64,000 nucleotides of DNA from Leptospira ognonensis (GTDB lineage: Bacteria > Spirochaetota > Leptospiria > Leptospirales > Leptospiraceae), in NCBI RefSeq assembly GCF_004770745.1, contig NZ_RQGD01000024.1:62001-126000 (forward strand), in the 5' to 3' direction. Positions 56,648 through 64,000 of the stretch are shown here, one piece after another. The notes beneath the pieces were generated by a model that worked only from the letters and a program-made list of their open reading frames with translations, made no database searches and had not been told where the DNA came from. Position 1 is the stretch's first letter. The number at the start of each line of letters is the position of its first letter. Made by a program: the position numbers and the translations under genes.

Positions 56648-57625
56648 TTATTTCCGAGCCATTTTGTCCAATGAGTGTCTTTCGAGAAGAGAAATCGCGG
56701 ATTCCATCCTTTCCAATCTCAATCGCAGCTCTTCATTGGTTGCGCTCAGTTTCTCATTCCTCTCCATCAGATCCGCAAGTTTCTTTTCATTCGCCTTCTC
56801 ACGATCGGATAACTCCTGTAATGCCTTCACAAAAGCCGCATTGGCTCCTTCCATATTCAGCCATTTGTAACCTGTCTTATCTGTATCCACCCAGTTCGGA
56901 AAAACTTTTTCTACTTCTTGGGCAATAAATCCAATGTGTTTTCCTTCACTTGCTCCGAGTTTGGCAGGGTCTTTCCATTCAAAGGTAACGGGCCGGAGTG
57001 TGATGAGTCGGTCTAAGTACGGCGAGAGAGGTTCTATGTTTTTTTTAAGACGTAGGTCAGAGTTATTCACCCAAACACCTGTTGTGTTGCCGGCGTTACC
57101 GTTGACTGTGAGTTTTTGTGAGGCACTAAAAGTGCCAATAGCGACATTTCCTCCTTCTCCATTGATGGCTAATACGTTGGCTGTATCACCAGCTTGATTT
57201 GTAGCACCGATATAGCCCGTATTTTGATCAGTTCCCATTAATAAACCGCCACCCGAGCCCGTAAACAAAACTCCACCTGTGTTATTTAACTTCGAGACTC
57301 CGGCTGAAACCACAAGGGCACGCGCGGGACTGCTCGTTCCAATCCCCACATTTCCTGCCGTATAATAGGCTACACTCGAAGAACCCTTTGTCCAATTGGG
57401 AATACCTTCTATCGCCGTTTGCAAACTCTGTATCGTTGTATTTAGATCACTAGCCTTTAGCACCTCTGAGGCGGTCCAGGTTTTGATCGTTCCAGTCACT
57501 GCCACCGCTACCAAAGTTGTTGTGACAAATCCAAAGGCAAAGAGCGAGCCGATGCGGGCAGGTTCAGATAGCAAAGATTTGGCGGCGAATCTAATATACT
57601 GTGTGAGTTTGGTTAGGTTTTTCAT
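56648..57625 (-). CDS. Surface protein with S74 self-cleaving chaperone domain
   Basis: 325 residues. An N-terminal membrane helix (about 26-46) is followed by beta-rich segments with VGIGTSSPARALVV and VAIGTFSASQKLTV, typical of trimeric stalks. Residues 187 to about 300 form a Peptidase_S74 intramolecular chaperone with NNSDLRLKKNIEPL: S189 and K194 have the Ser-(x4)-Lys spacing of the catalytic dyad that cuts the trimer after folding. The last about 50 residues form a coiled coil. Such domains occur in phage tail fibres, but here the anchor and lipoprotein neighbours suggest a cell-surface trimer. No other phage gene is near. Confidence 0.82.
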   Translation of the reverse strand: MKNLTKLTQYIRFAAKSLLSEPARIGSLFAFGFVTTTLVAVAVTGTIKTWTASEVLKASDLNTTIQSLQTAIEGIPNWTKGSSSVAYYTAGNVGIGTSSPARALVVSAGVSKLNNTGGVLFTGSGGGLLMGTDQNTGYIGATNQAGDTANVLAINGEGGNVAIGTFSASQKLTVNGNAGNTTGVWVNNSDLRLKKNIEPLSPYLDRLITLRPVTFEWKDPAKLGASEGKHIGFIAQEVEKVFPNWVDTDKTGYKWLNMEGANAAFVKALQELSDREKANEKKLADLMERNEKLSATNEELRLRLERMESAISLLERHSLDKMARK

Positions 57626-57725
57626 GTTGTGTTCCTTGGTGTTTTGAATGTGAGAGAGGGAGAAAGGTTAGAAATTGGTATGGGAAGAAGCCCGAACAAT
57701 GAGGAGAATAAGGCAATGTTCGCGC

Positions 57726-57755
57726 TTGACAAGGTTGTAATTTGACTTTTAAACT
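57726..57755 (+). promoter_or_regulatory. Putative promoter of the toxin-antitoxin pair
   Basis: TTGACA (57726-57731), 18 bases, TAAACT (57750-57755), with the antitoxin ATG at 57763. The expected transcription start is close to the ATG, so the message may be leaderless. Sequence match only. Confidence 0.5.
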
Positions 57756-57762
57756 TATTTGT

Positions 57763-57984
57763 ATGGTCGACTACAAAAAAATTATCACAATCGAGCCGGG
57801 AAAACGTTTCGGAAAACCCTGCATTCGTGGACTGAGAATTACAGTTTATGATATTCTTGATTTTTTGGCGTCTGGAATGACTATTGAAGAAATTTTGGAA
57901 GAATTTCCTAAACTTACCAGAGAAGATATCACCGCTTGTTTTGCTTATCTTGCTGATAGAGAAAGAAATTTGATCGCTATTTGA
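57763..57984 (+). CDS. DUF433 antitoxin
   Basis: 73 residues from ATG 57763; an upstream TTG in frame adds seven atypical residues. The DUF433 signature is clear: ITIEPGKRFGKPCIRGLRIT (partly), VYDILDFLASGMTIEEILEE, FPKLTREDITACFAYLADRE. DUF433 proteins have a winged-helix fold and act as antitoxins for PIN-like DUF5615 toxins. The toxin starts on the base after its stop. An antisense frame of 274 codons covers both genes but lacks protein character. Confidence 0.9.
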   Translation: MVDYKKIITIEPGKRFGKPCIRGLRITVYDILDFLASGMTIEEILEEFPKLTREDITACFAYLADRERNLIAI

Positions 57985-58317
57985 TTGAAACTTTTTTTTG
58001 ACACAAACCTTTCCAATGCGCTTCCAGAGATATTGAAAGAATCTTATCCCGATTCTACTCACGCGGAATTCAATGATTTGGATGAGAGAGACGATAGAGA
58101 CATTTGGGAATTCTGTAAAAAAAATATTTTTATTATTGATACAAAAGATAAAGATTTTATGGACTATAGTCTTCTTTATGGATCTCCTCCCAAGGTAATT
58201 TTGATTCGAACGGGAAATTGTCCTACAGAAATTGTAAAGGACCTTCTTATTCTGAACTATGAAATGATTAAAGATTTTTACCAATCTGCTAAAATTAACT
58301 GTCTTTTTCTTCATTAG
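57985..58317 (+). CDS. DUF5615 PIN-like toxin
   Basis: 110 residues from TTG 57985. FFDTNLSNALPE near the N-terminus and IIDTKDKDFMDY in the middle carry the conserved acidic residues of the PIN-like (Mut7-C type) fold, and PPKVILIRTGNC matches the DUF5615 core. Such proteins are predicted RNases in type II toxin-antitoxin modules. It directly follows the DUF433 antitoxin, so translation is coupled. The pair stands alone on the plus strand between leftward genes, consistent with a mobile addictive module. Confidence 0.88.
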   Translation: MKLFFDTNLSNALPEILKESYPDSTHAEFNDLDERDDRDIWEFCKKNIFIIDTKDKDFMDYSLLYGSPPKVILIRTGNCPTEIVKDLLILNYEMIKDFYQSAKINCLFLH

Positions 58318-58450
58318 TAAATTCTCACTTCTTCGCTTAAGTCCCGATAAACTTTCTTCGCATCTCGAAACTCGGTTAAGAAAGCTGCTCTTTTGAGCTT
58401 GACTCCAAACTGGATTCCCTAGATTGCCTCGTAAAACCATACTCATACTT

Positions 58451-58957
58451 TTACTGGATGCGACCTTTATCCAATTGCGAACTATCTAACATAAACGCAT
58501 CCACTCCGGAGGTTGCCAGACTCACTTTTGTTAAGGTTACATTCGCCTTATGATTTTGGCATAGAGTCATATCCCGTTCTTTTGATTCTGATTCATAACC
58601 TGTAGCAGAAATGTTTAGAGTTATTTTTTTTACCGATGGATCAATTCCGGATAGTTTGTAATCCCCAGTATCTGTTGTTAGTTCCGGTGAAATGTCTGTG
58701 AGTTCCGTAATCGAGAGTCTTGCATCCTTGATCGGAAGAGCACTGTCAAAGTCTTTGACCTTACCTGCGATCCGTTTGGCGGTAGTGGCAGCATCATCTG
58801 CATCACAGCTAAAATCCACACCTCTGGGTAAGATTTTCTGCAGGTTTGTGAGTAATCCCAAGACGGAAGGCGTATCGACGTTGAACTTACAGCCTGCCAT
58901 AACTAGCAAAAGTAGAGAAAAAACGAAAACTGAAATTTTAATACGGAATGCATTCAT
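58451..58957 (-). CDS. Lipoprotein with carboxypeptidase-regulatory-like domain
   Basis: 168 residues. The signal peptide ends in VMAGC (lipobox, Cys at about 23). The mature part has IAGKVKDFDSALPIKDARLSI (partly), LTTDTGDYKLSGI and ITLNISATGYESESKERDM (partly), which is the beta-sandwich pattern of carboxypeptidase-regulatory-like or SpaA-like domains. The role is unknown. It starts two bases after the stop of the DUF5683-like lipoprotein gene, with which it forms an operon. Confidence 0.75.
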   Translation of the reverse strand: MNAFRIKISVFVFSLLLLVMAGCKFNVDTPSVLGLLTNLQKILPRGVDFSCDADDAATTAKRIAGKVKDFDSALPIKDARLSITELTDISPELTTDTGDYKLSGIDPSVKKITLNISATGYESESKERDMTLCQNHKANVTLTKVSLATSGVDAFMLDSSQLDKGRIQ

Positions 58958-58959
58958 GA

Positions 58960-60093
58960 TTAAAAACTCCCTATTATTCCAAATTCATAATTTTGTTGGG
59001 TACCCATTGTACCTAAGTTTGTCGCATAATAATTATAATGCACTCTATACGGAGATTCATTCATGGCGGCACCGCCTGTTGTTGATCCGAGAAAAAATGC
59101 ATCAAATAAGTTAAAGATATATAAAGCACCAAGTCCATAGAGTGAGCCTTGTGCTAAATTTCCGGCTTGGTTGACCTGACCTGAGATCGAATTGGCTTGT
59201 GAGTAAGTGAAGATTCCAATCGGGCTAAAGCCTGTATAGGTAAGGTTCGCTAGCAAATCGGCAGTTTTTGCATCATTGTACTCGTTTTTTTTCGCATTAA
59301 AATTGTTATACGCTGAAGCAGAGACCAAGGTTGCCAGTAAAAAGCCGCCTGTAAAGAGGGAGCCCTTGATGTTTTCGCCTTTATAGAATTGCCCCCATCC
59401 AGGTAGTACTGCCGAACGGAGAAGTGCACTCGATCGACTCGCGCCAGGCAAAGTGGATTTGAAACCGACAAAAACATTCTCCGCTTTTTTCTGAGATTTT
59501 GTTGAGGTATCATTTGCTTTGCTGATAAATAGTTCTATTTCCTTTACTTTAACTCCGCCACCTACCTTCGTATTGTCTGCCGTCTGGACATTCATTTGAA
59601 TTTTTTCTGCATACAAAAGGCCAACGATACATTTTTCATCTCTATACTTTGGATCGGTTTTGGCTTTATCAGTCAATCGGTAGTCTAGCAACCGGTATTC
59701 GATCGGATTGATCAATTTTAGAGTGATCTTGGTGATCTCACTCGTTTCGAGTTGGGTTCTCGCTTCTACTGGTAAGCTGAGTCCTGCAGGGAGACTTGCC
59801 GAGAGAGATTGGGTATCCTTGGCATCGATGATCAGGTCGATTGTTGATTTTGTGACTGATTTATCTATTTCACCTTCGCATAACTTTGCCGTATTATTGA
59901 TTTCGTCGTAACCCAAAAGATTTTTGGCACCTTCGACAGGGTCTTTGAATACCTCAAACTGAGTATAACCGTTGATGGTCTCACGTAGAACCTTTGTTTC
60001 TGAATTCTTTTTCTCAAGGGAACTACAGGAAAGTAGAACCAATAGGAAAAGAATCCGAAATACGCTTTGTTTCAAAATTAGATGATTAAACAT
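58960..60093 (-). CDS. DUF5683-type lipoprotein
   Basis: 377 residues. The signal peptide ends in VLLSC (lipobox, Cys near 23). The N-terminal about 200 residues are beta-rich, without known motif. The C-terminal part shows LLRSAVLPGWGQFYKGENIKG followed by two membrane helices, the DUF5683 pattern seen in many spirochete and Bacteroidetes membrane proteins. The combination of lipid anchor and C-terminal helices is unusual. A promoter with the shared 23-base motif lies just upstream (60138-60165). First gene of a two-gene operon. Confidence 0.78.
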   Translation of the reverse strand: MFNHLILKQSVFRILFLLVLLSCSSLEKKNSETKVLRETINGYTQFEVFKDPVEGAKNLLGYDEINNTAKLCEGEIDKSVTKSTIDLIIDAKDTQSLSASLPAGLSLPVEARTQLETSEITKITLKLINPIEYRLLDYRLTDKAKTDPKYRDEKCIVGLLYAEKIQMNVQTADNTKVGGGVKVKEIELFISKANDTSTKSQKKAENVFVGFKSTLPGASRSSALLRSAVLPGWGQFYKGENIKGSLFTGGFLLATLVSASAYNNFNAKKNEYNDAKTADLLANLTYTGFSPIGIFTYSQANSISGQVNQAGNLAQGSLYGLGALYIFNLFDAFFLGSTTGGAAMNESPYRVHYNYYATNLGTMGTQQNYEFGIIGSF

Positions 60094-60273
60094 TTGCTTA
60101 GCCGTATAAAACAGCTTAGCAATAAAACTGAGAACTGTCTATACCCCAAATAGGGTAGATGCCAAATTCAGAATACTTAGTTTTAGGTATATGAAATATA
60201 GTTAAGGTAATATGGTATATTTAAAGAATACTTGTCGTAAGGGCAAAATATAAATATTGATATGTAGTTGAAT
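60094..60273. other. AT-rich intergenic region
   Basis: This spacer between the kinase-like gene and the DUF5683 lipoprotein gene has no open frame of note. Its only marked element is promoter motif copy 1. The rest is AT-rich, with TATA-like steps such as GGTATATGAAATATAG around 60186-60201. Confidence 0.5.
60138..60165 (-). promoter_or_regulatory. Promoter/operator motif copy 1, upstream of the DUF5683 lipoprotein gene
   Basis: On the minus strand the sequence reads TTGGCA (60165-60160), 16 bases, TATAGA (60143-60138), about 45 bases before the lipoprotein ATG. The spacer holds the inverted repeat TACCC-TATTTG-GGGTA. The block TACCCTATTTG, GG, ATAGACAG is nearly the same as copy 2 at 63755-63786: 21 of 23 bases agree. 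A -35/-10 pair with an operator between them is the simplest reading. Confidence 0.6.
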
Positions 60274-62181
60274 TTACGTTAAATGTAATCGCAATTGAAT
60301 TTTGTAATTGAATCCGTCCATTGTTTCTTGGACTTGCACACCAATTTCTTTGGCTAAATTTGAAATATTTTTGCTACCAAGTCCTGGAAGGTTTGCCTTT
60401 TTATGAAACGTGGATAGAGATTGTAATTCCATCAATAATTCGGATTCATGAATGGAAAAGAACCAAGTAGAAACGGATTCCCCGTATTTGGTATCATTAT
60501 TGGCTATTTCTCGAAGTATTTTGCATAAGTTTTCAATTTTTTTATTTGAAAGATGAATAGTTAGGTGATCAATTTTTTCTGTTTCTATGTTTACGATTTT
60601 GCCCGTAGATTCATACTTTCGGAGTAGTAGGAGAGTGATTCCGTCCGCAAAATGATCGATCATATTCCTTTCGTCATCAAAAGAGTGTAGTCTCTGCCGA
60701 ATGCCCGTAGAAATCCTGCTAATTAATGTTAAAATTTCATCGGCTTTGTATTTCGGCAAACTTCCTTCGTCCGCAAATTTTTCTATTTTTAACTTAACGA
60801 AAGTTAAATCTGCACTGGTTTCATCATGAATGTCATTGAATGTCAATTCACGCTCTCTTTGTATTGTTAATTGTTTTTCGAGTTCAAATTGTTTTCGATC
60901 ATGGTCTCTAGCGTAAAGAAACGTAGCTTTTTGTACCAGTCCTTCTTCCAAACGACGGATGACATTCATTGCCATAAAAACACTGTAAAATAAGGAGGCA
61001 GCAAAAACTAGGGGTGTCTTGAGATTAAACTTCCATTCCAATACAGTTTCGAAATAGATAGCAGAGGCAACTGTGACGATGATGATTGATAATATACCTG
61101 CTCGATTTCTCAGATAAACTAAATAAAATGGGATTGGATTTTCCAACCTTCTATTAATTGAATGCCGTTTTATCAGTATTTTATAAAATATAAATAAATA
61201 AAAAAATAACATCGGTGTTTCGATAATGGTCAAAAGTGAAATTATATTTGGAAAATAGGAATAGAAGATCGTATTGACAAACATACAAAGTATGCCGACG
61301 AATATCGTAATTTTAGAGATTCGTTGGATTTTATTTAAGAGAAAGACATCATGAAAGCAAACAATAAAAAGAAAGGCGGAATAAATCGCATTTGTTTCGA
61401 TGATTTGTAATAGATTTGAGTCACCAAAAGTTTGCATTGCAAAATTGCTTAGCGAAAAGACAGCCATCGCATAACTAAACTGGAAAAGACCAAAATACAA
61501 AACGGCCTTGAGACGTTTCACTCGTAAGTATAAATACGTTAAGTAGAGACCTAAAACAAAAAAGACCCCGCAAGCAAAAAAAGGGAATATTTCGATACTC
61601 TCTTTTTGGAGATTTGCAAGTTCATCTATCTTGTCCGAGGAACTTAAAACCAAAGCAAAATTTGGAGAATGCTCTCTCCCTTTTACATGCAGAGTTAAAA
61701 TTATTTTTTCCCTGCTACCTTGGTTTATCATTTTATTTGGGTGTAGGGAAGTTAGGAAGGGTCTTAATTTTTTGGATGTACCCAACTTGCTTGCATAAAT
61801 CAACTCTCCGTTTTGATACAAATCCCAACTTTCTCCGATTTGTAATATTTTTAATCCGGGTGTCGTGAAGTGATCCATTCCATCGCTTCTGAATTGTATT
61901 TGGATACTAAATTCTCTGACGACATCCTCCTTGACAAATAAGGAGTTTAGAAAGATTCCTAGACCATCAGGTATGGAGAGAGTTTTGTTTTCACCAAAAT
62001 TGATTTTTTTAGAGTCGACTTCCGTCCAAATCGTGTTAGGGGCTTCTTCTGTGAATCCTTCGCGATAAAATAGACTCGCCTCAGAGAGATAGACCGGCTC
62101 TGCCTGAAGGGGACAAAAGTTGACGAGTGCGCAAAAGAAGAGAAAGGTGAGACGAGTCTGTTTGGTTGTCCCATTTAACAT
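60274..62181 (-). CDS. 7TM-DISM-type membrane histidine-kinase-like protein
   Basis: 635 residues from ATG 62181; the frame opens at TTG 62217, but the ATG gives a regular signal peptide (TRLTFLFFCALVNFCPLQA). A periplasmic beta-sandwich region (about 20-190) is followed by seven membrane helices (about 200-400) as in 7TMR-DISM receptors. The cytoplasmic part has ERELTFNDIHDETSADLTFV (partly) in place of the HisKA_3 His box and an ATPase-like domain with EIANNDTKYGES and PGLGSKNISNLAKEIG. The DxG (G1) box is not recognisable, so ATP binding may be weak or lost. It lies between the two genes that share the promoter motif. Confidence 0.8.
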   Translation of the reverse strand: MLNGTTKQTRLTFLFFCALVNFCPLQAEPVYLSEASLFYREGFTEEAPNTIWTEVDSKKINFGENKTLSIPDGLGIFLNSLFVKEDVVREFSIQIQFRSDGMDHFTTPGLKILQIGESWDLYQNGELIYASKLGTSKKLRPFLTSLHPNKMINQGSREKIILTLHVKGREHSPNFALVLSSSDKIDELANLQKESIEIFPFFACGVFFVLGLYLTYLYLRVKRLKAVLYFGLFQFSYAMAVFSLSNFAMQTFGDSNLLQIIETNAIYSAFLFIVCFHDVFLLNKIQRISKITIFVGILCMFVNTIFYSYFPNIISLLTIIETPMLFFYLFIFYKILIKRHSINRRLENPIPFYLVYLRNRAGILSIIIVTVASAIYFETVLEWKFNLKTPLVFAASLFYSVFMAMNVIRRLEEGLVQKATFLYARDHDRKQFELEKQLTIQRERELTFNDIHDETSADLTFVKLKIEKFADEGSLPKYKADEILTLISRISTGIRQRLHSFDDERNMIDHFADGITLLLLRKYESTGKIVNIETEKIDHLTIHLSNKKIENLCKILREIANNDTKYGESVSTWFFSIHESELLMELQSLSTFHKKANLPGLGSKNISNLAKEIGVQVQETMDGFNYKIQLRLHLT

Positions 62182-62198
62182 TACCCAAATAAGTTGAA

Positions 62199-62219
62199 AA
62201 TTGCCTGAGAGAGGCAATT
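62199..62219. repeat. Perfect inverted repeat before the kinase gene
   Basis: AATTGCCT (62199-62206) and AGGCAATT (62212-62219) are perfectly complementary around GAGAG. The repeat lies 18 bases upstream of ATG 62181 in the leader and just beyond the end of the -1 frame extension of the VWA gene. It could be a weak terminator (TTTTC follows on the minus strand) or an operator. Confidence 0.5.
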
Positions 62220-62397
62220 CATTTTTGCTGTTTACTAAAGAAAGTAGTCAATTTAGTATCGACATCATCTGTTTTAGGTATGGCGATTGGTGGTTGCAAG
62301 GGAATGGAATCCATTCCTTTTGTCTTTTTCTTAGGGAAATCCACAAAATAAATGAGACGGAATCTTCGTAATTCAAGAAAGTTTGGAGGGAATCCAT

Positions 62398-63693
62398 TTA
62401 GCGTTCTAGTTTTTTAAATTGAAACGGCTTTGCGATTTTGTTATCTTTTGTCACAAATCCAGGAACCTTTGCCTTCTGTTGAAATTCAGCAAGTACTGCG
62501 TCCTTAAGGTCTGTTGATTTTGAAAGAGTCAGCTGGCCCATATACCGATCGTATACTTCAATACTCACTAAGTTTAGAAAATCATAAATATCTAAAATAA
62601 TTAGATTCCCTCCGCAAGCTTCCGCTACTTTCATGAAATTTCCGTAAGACTTATCTTTTGCCTCTTTCCATTCTAAATCATTTAGATATCTAGTTTCTGC
62701 TTTTATACCTTCTGGTAAGTAGCCATCGATGCTTTTGTATCTCGAAGCATCTCCTTGAATGATATGTCTTTTTTCTTCGCCAATTGAAAAAACAATTTGG
62801 GTATAATCGATATTTTGCTTTTTCATTCTGTTTCCATTTAGCAATGCTTCTTCCAGATCAGACGGCTCTCCATCTGTAAAAAGAATTACTTTATTATGAA
62901 CATCTTTTTGATTGTGATGCAGGACTTTTTTCATAAACGAAGCATAATTTGTTTCCCTTCGTTCTATTTCCCTTCCGGATAAGGGATACTTTACTTGGGC
63001 ACAAGTATCGGAAAATACATAGACGAGTACCTTCAAGTTTAATATAAATTCTGTGAGATCTCGATAGAAATTATGAACTGTAGCAAGGATTCGGTCTAGT
63101 TTCCCTGCCGAATTCATACTATAAGAATAATCGATCACTAGGTGTAATAATACTTCTTTGTCTTCAGGAAGATTGATTTTCTCTTTTAGGCGACCACTGA
63201 ATACGTCAGCTAAGCTGATGGCCTCCTCCAATCTGTTGAAAATGGAAGGAATTCCAGTAGAAATGAGTTTTGATTGAAAGGAATTGAATGTGTCTTTGAT
63301 GAGAAAATCCTGATTCACTCCCCTAGATAAAAGTATTGGTTGAGATATATTCAATACTAAGTCATGTTCGGCTATTATTCTATTTTTTTCGGAAGCGAAA
63401 TGATTTCTAAATTTGTTCACGGAGCTGATCTTTCGTTCTGCCATACGTATAGCTCCCGCCATTTTACTCACACTTGCACCAGGAATCGCTTCTGCTACAA
63501 TGATCTCTCGATTAGGAAGAAGTTTATATTTGTGAGTCAAAGTCTCAATCAAGATGGGAGTGAGTGTCGGGTAATTTAAGAGTTCTATGGGAAAACCATT
63601 ATTAATTTTTAGACCTCCGATGATGACCATCCCACTTGAGATATTCTTCCACAGGATTTTTTTGATTCCGTTTAAGCCTGGTATTTCGAGCAT
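62398..63693 (-). CDS. VWA-domain protein, possibly extended by frameshift
   Basis: 431 residues from ATG 63693, which gives MLEIPGLNGIKKILWKN; ATG 63738 is an alternative. No signal peptide. A von Willebrand A domain at about 190-380 has the MIDAS start VIDYSYSMNS (DxSxS) and FTDGEPSD. The N-terminal part is unfamiliar. VWA proteins use the metal site to bind partners in complexes, often beside MoxR ATPases, but none is in this window. The gene ends with TTTAAAAAACTAG; a -1 slip in this A6 run would read on to 62219 and add about 60 residues. Motif copy 2 lies about 60 bases upstream. Confidence 0.8.
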   Translation of the reverse strand: MLEIPGLNGIKKILWKNISSGMVIIGGLKINNGFPIELLNYPTLTPILIETLTHKYKLLPNREIIVAEAIPGASVSKMAGAIRMAERKISSVNKFRNHFASEKNRIIAEHDLVLNISQPILLSRGVNQDFLIKDTFNSFQSKLISTGIPSIFNRLEEAISLADVFSGRLKEKINLPEDKEVLLHLVIDYSYSMNSAGKLDRILATVHNFYRDLTEFILNLKVLVYVFSDTCAQVKYPLSGREIERRETNYASFMKKVLHHNQKDVHNKVILFTDGEPSDLEEALLNGNRMKKQNIDYTQIVFSIGEEKRHIIQGDASRYKSIDGYLPEGIKAETRYLNDLEWKEAKDKSYGNFMKVAEACGGNLIILDIYDFLNLVSIEVYDRYMGQLTLSKSTDLKDAVLAEFQQKAKVPGFVTKDNKIAKPFQFKKLER

Positions 63694-63754
63694 GTTAGCG
63701 TTACTTCTAAGATGAAAATTTCCTATGATAAGAAACAAATCAAACTAAATTCAC

Positions 63755-63786
63755 TTGCAAGATACCCTATTTGAGGGATAGACAGC
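63755..63786 (+). promoter_or_regulatory. Promoter/operator motif copy 2, upstream of the VWA gene
   Basis: On the plus strand TTGCAA (63755-63760) is followed after 16 bases by GATAGA (63777-63782), with CCCT-ATTTG-AGGG (63765-63777) between them. The block from TACCCTATTTG to ATAGACAG matches copy 1 in 21 of 23 bases. As a promoter it would read rightward, away from the VWA gene, towards the end of the window; as an operator its near-symmetry allows action on both sides. Confidence 0.5.
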
Positions 63787-64000
63787 CACGTGGATCGTTG
63801 TATCAAAATTCAAATGAACGGAAGTAAACGAACAAATCTCCCAATTTATGCAAAAGATGAATGAACAAAGCCAACTGACAAGGAATAGTATTTATTTTTG
63901 ATTTCAGGTGCTGCAATACGGTACAATATGTACAGTAAAAAATATTAATATTATTTATTATCAAAAGATAGAAAGCTTTTTGAAGAGAAAGACTCATTAT
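63787..64000. other. AT-rich right edge, no supported gene
   Basis: A leftward 64-codon frame (63803-63997) is rich in Ile, Tyr, Cys and Leu and has no protein motif. On the plus strand a frame from GTG 63908 is open for 31 codons to the end of the window and could be the start of a gene read from motif copy 2, but this cannot be tested here. I annotate no gene in this stretch. Confidence 0.4.

Noticed and set aside
56648..57625. Prophage remnant around the S74 protein
   Set aside because: No other phage-type gene, integrase or attachment repeat is visible nearby; its neighbours are lipoproteins.
57622..58446. 274-codon leftward frame antisense to the DUF433/DUF5615 pair
   Set aside because: It is very rich in Ser, Asn, Phe and Lys, matches the mirror frame of two clear family proteins, and has no motif.
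63803..63997. 64-codon leftward frame at the right edge
   Set aside because: It is composed mainly of Ile, Tyr, Cys and Leu from AT-rich DNA and has no recognisable motif.

Overview
The window reads as chromosome of a Leptospira-type spirochete. Supporting signs are a DapA beginning MFQGVYTAV as in Leptospira, several lipoproteins with loose spirochetal lipoboxes (for example FSQC, LFFC, IFSC), flagellar rod and MS-ring genes, many GTG and TTG starts, dense packing with short overlaps, and moderately low GC. I see no tRNA, rRNA, CRISPR array, insertion sequence or prophage. The species cannot be set from the sequence alone.

Layout. 1-9.3 kb: the end of an outer-membrane-type gene, a MASE1/SpoIIE phosphatase, an ABC-F ATPase, a TPR protein with a decayed CHAT-like end, a CorC/HlyC protein, and CoaC and CoaB in one frame separated by one stop codon. 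9.3-18.6 kb: DUF486 protein, bioF, a ccmE-ccmF-ccmH cytochrome c maturation operon with a Cys-type CcmE, small membrane proteins, a YdcF protein, a NhaD-type antiporter and a DUF368 polyprenyl-phosphate transporter. 18.7-23.4 kb: a WecA/MraY-type transferase, then dapA-dapB-cdaA-cdaR, which joins diaminopimelate synthesis to c-di-AMP synthesis. 23.4-33.2 kb: a hydrolase, a large membrane adenylate cyclase, and flagellar genes flgB, flgC, fliE and fliF interrupted by a lipoprotein gene and by a two-gene block on the other strand.

33.2-41.5 kb: a fatty acid hydroxylase, a membrane AraC regulator, a divergent MCE/Mla lipid transport operon (STAS-permease, ATPase, MCE protein, auxiliary lipoprotein), a flavoprotein and pyruvate kinase. 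41.5-50.3 kb: an operon of HDAC-like deacetylase, unknown protein and response-regulator/SpoIIE phosphatase; then a leftward operon of lipoprotein, Lnb-like periplasmic protein and GT-C-like membrane protein; then a GH36 alpha-galactosidase. 50.3-58.4 kb: RNase D-like exonuclease, radA, small genes, an aldo/keto reductase with divergent AraC regulator, surface proteins including an S74 self-cleaving protein, and a DUF433/DUF5615 toxin-antitoxin pair. 58.4-64 kb: two lipoproteins, a 7TM histidine-kinase-like protein with a worn ATPase domain, and a VWA protein.

The most unusual observations are: a near-identical 23-bp promoter/operator motif upstream of both the DUF5683 lipoprotein gene and the VWA gene, which bracket the kinase; a periplasmic protein gene whose only plausible start is ATT, overlapping the previous stop; an A6 run at the end of the VWA gene where a -1 slip would add about 60 residues; the single in-frame TAG that splits a normal-length CoaBC; the Cys-type CcmE; and the TPR protein with a CHAT-like domain lacking its catalytic residues.
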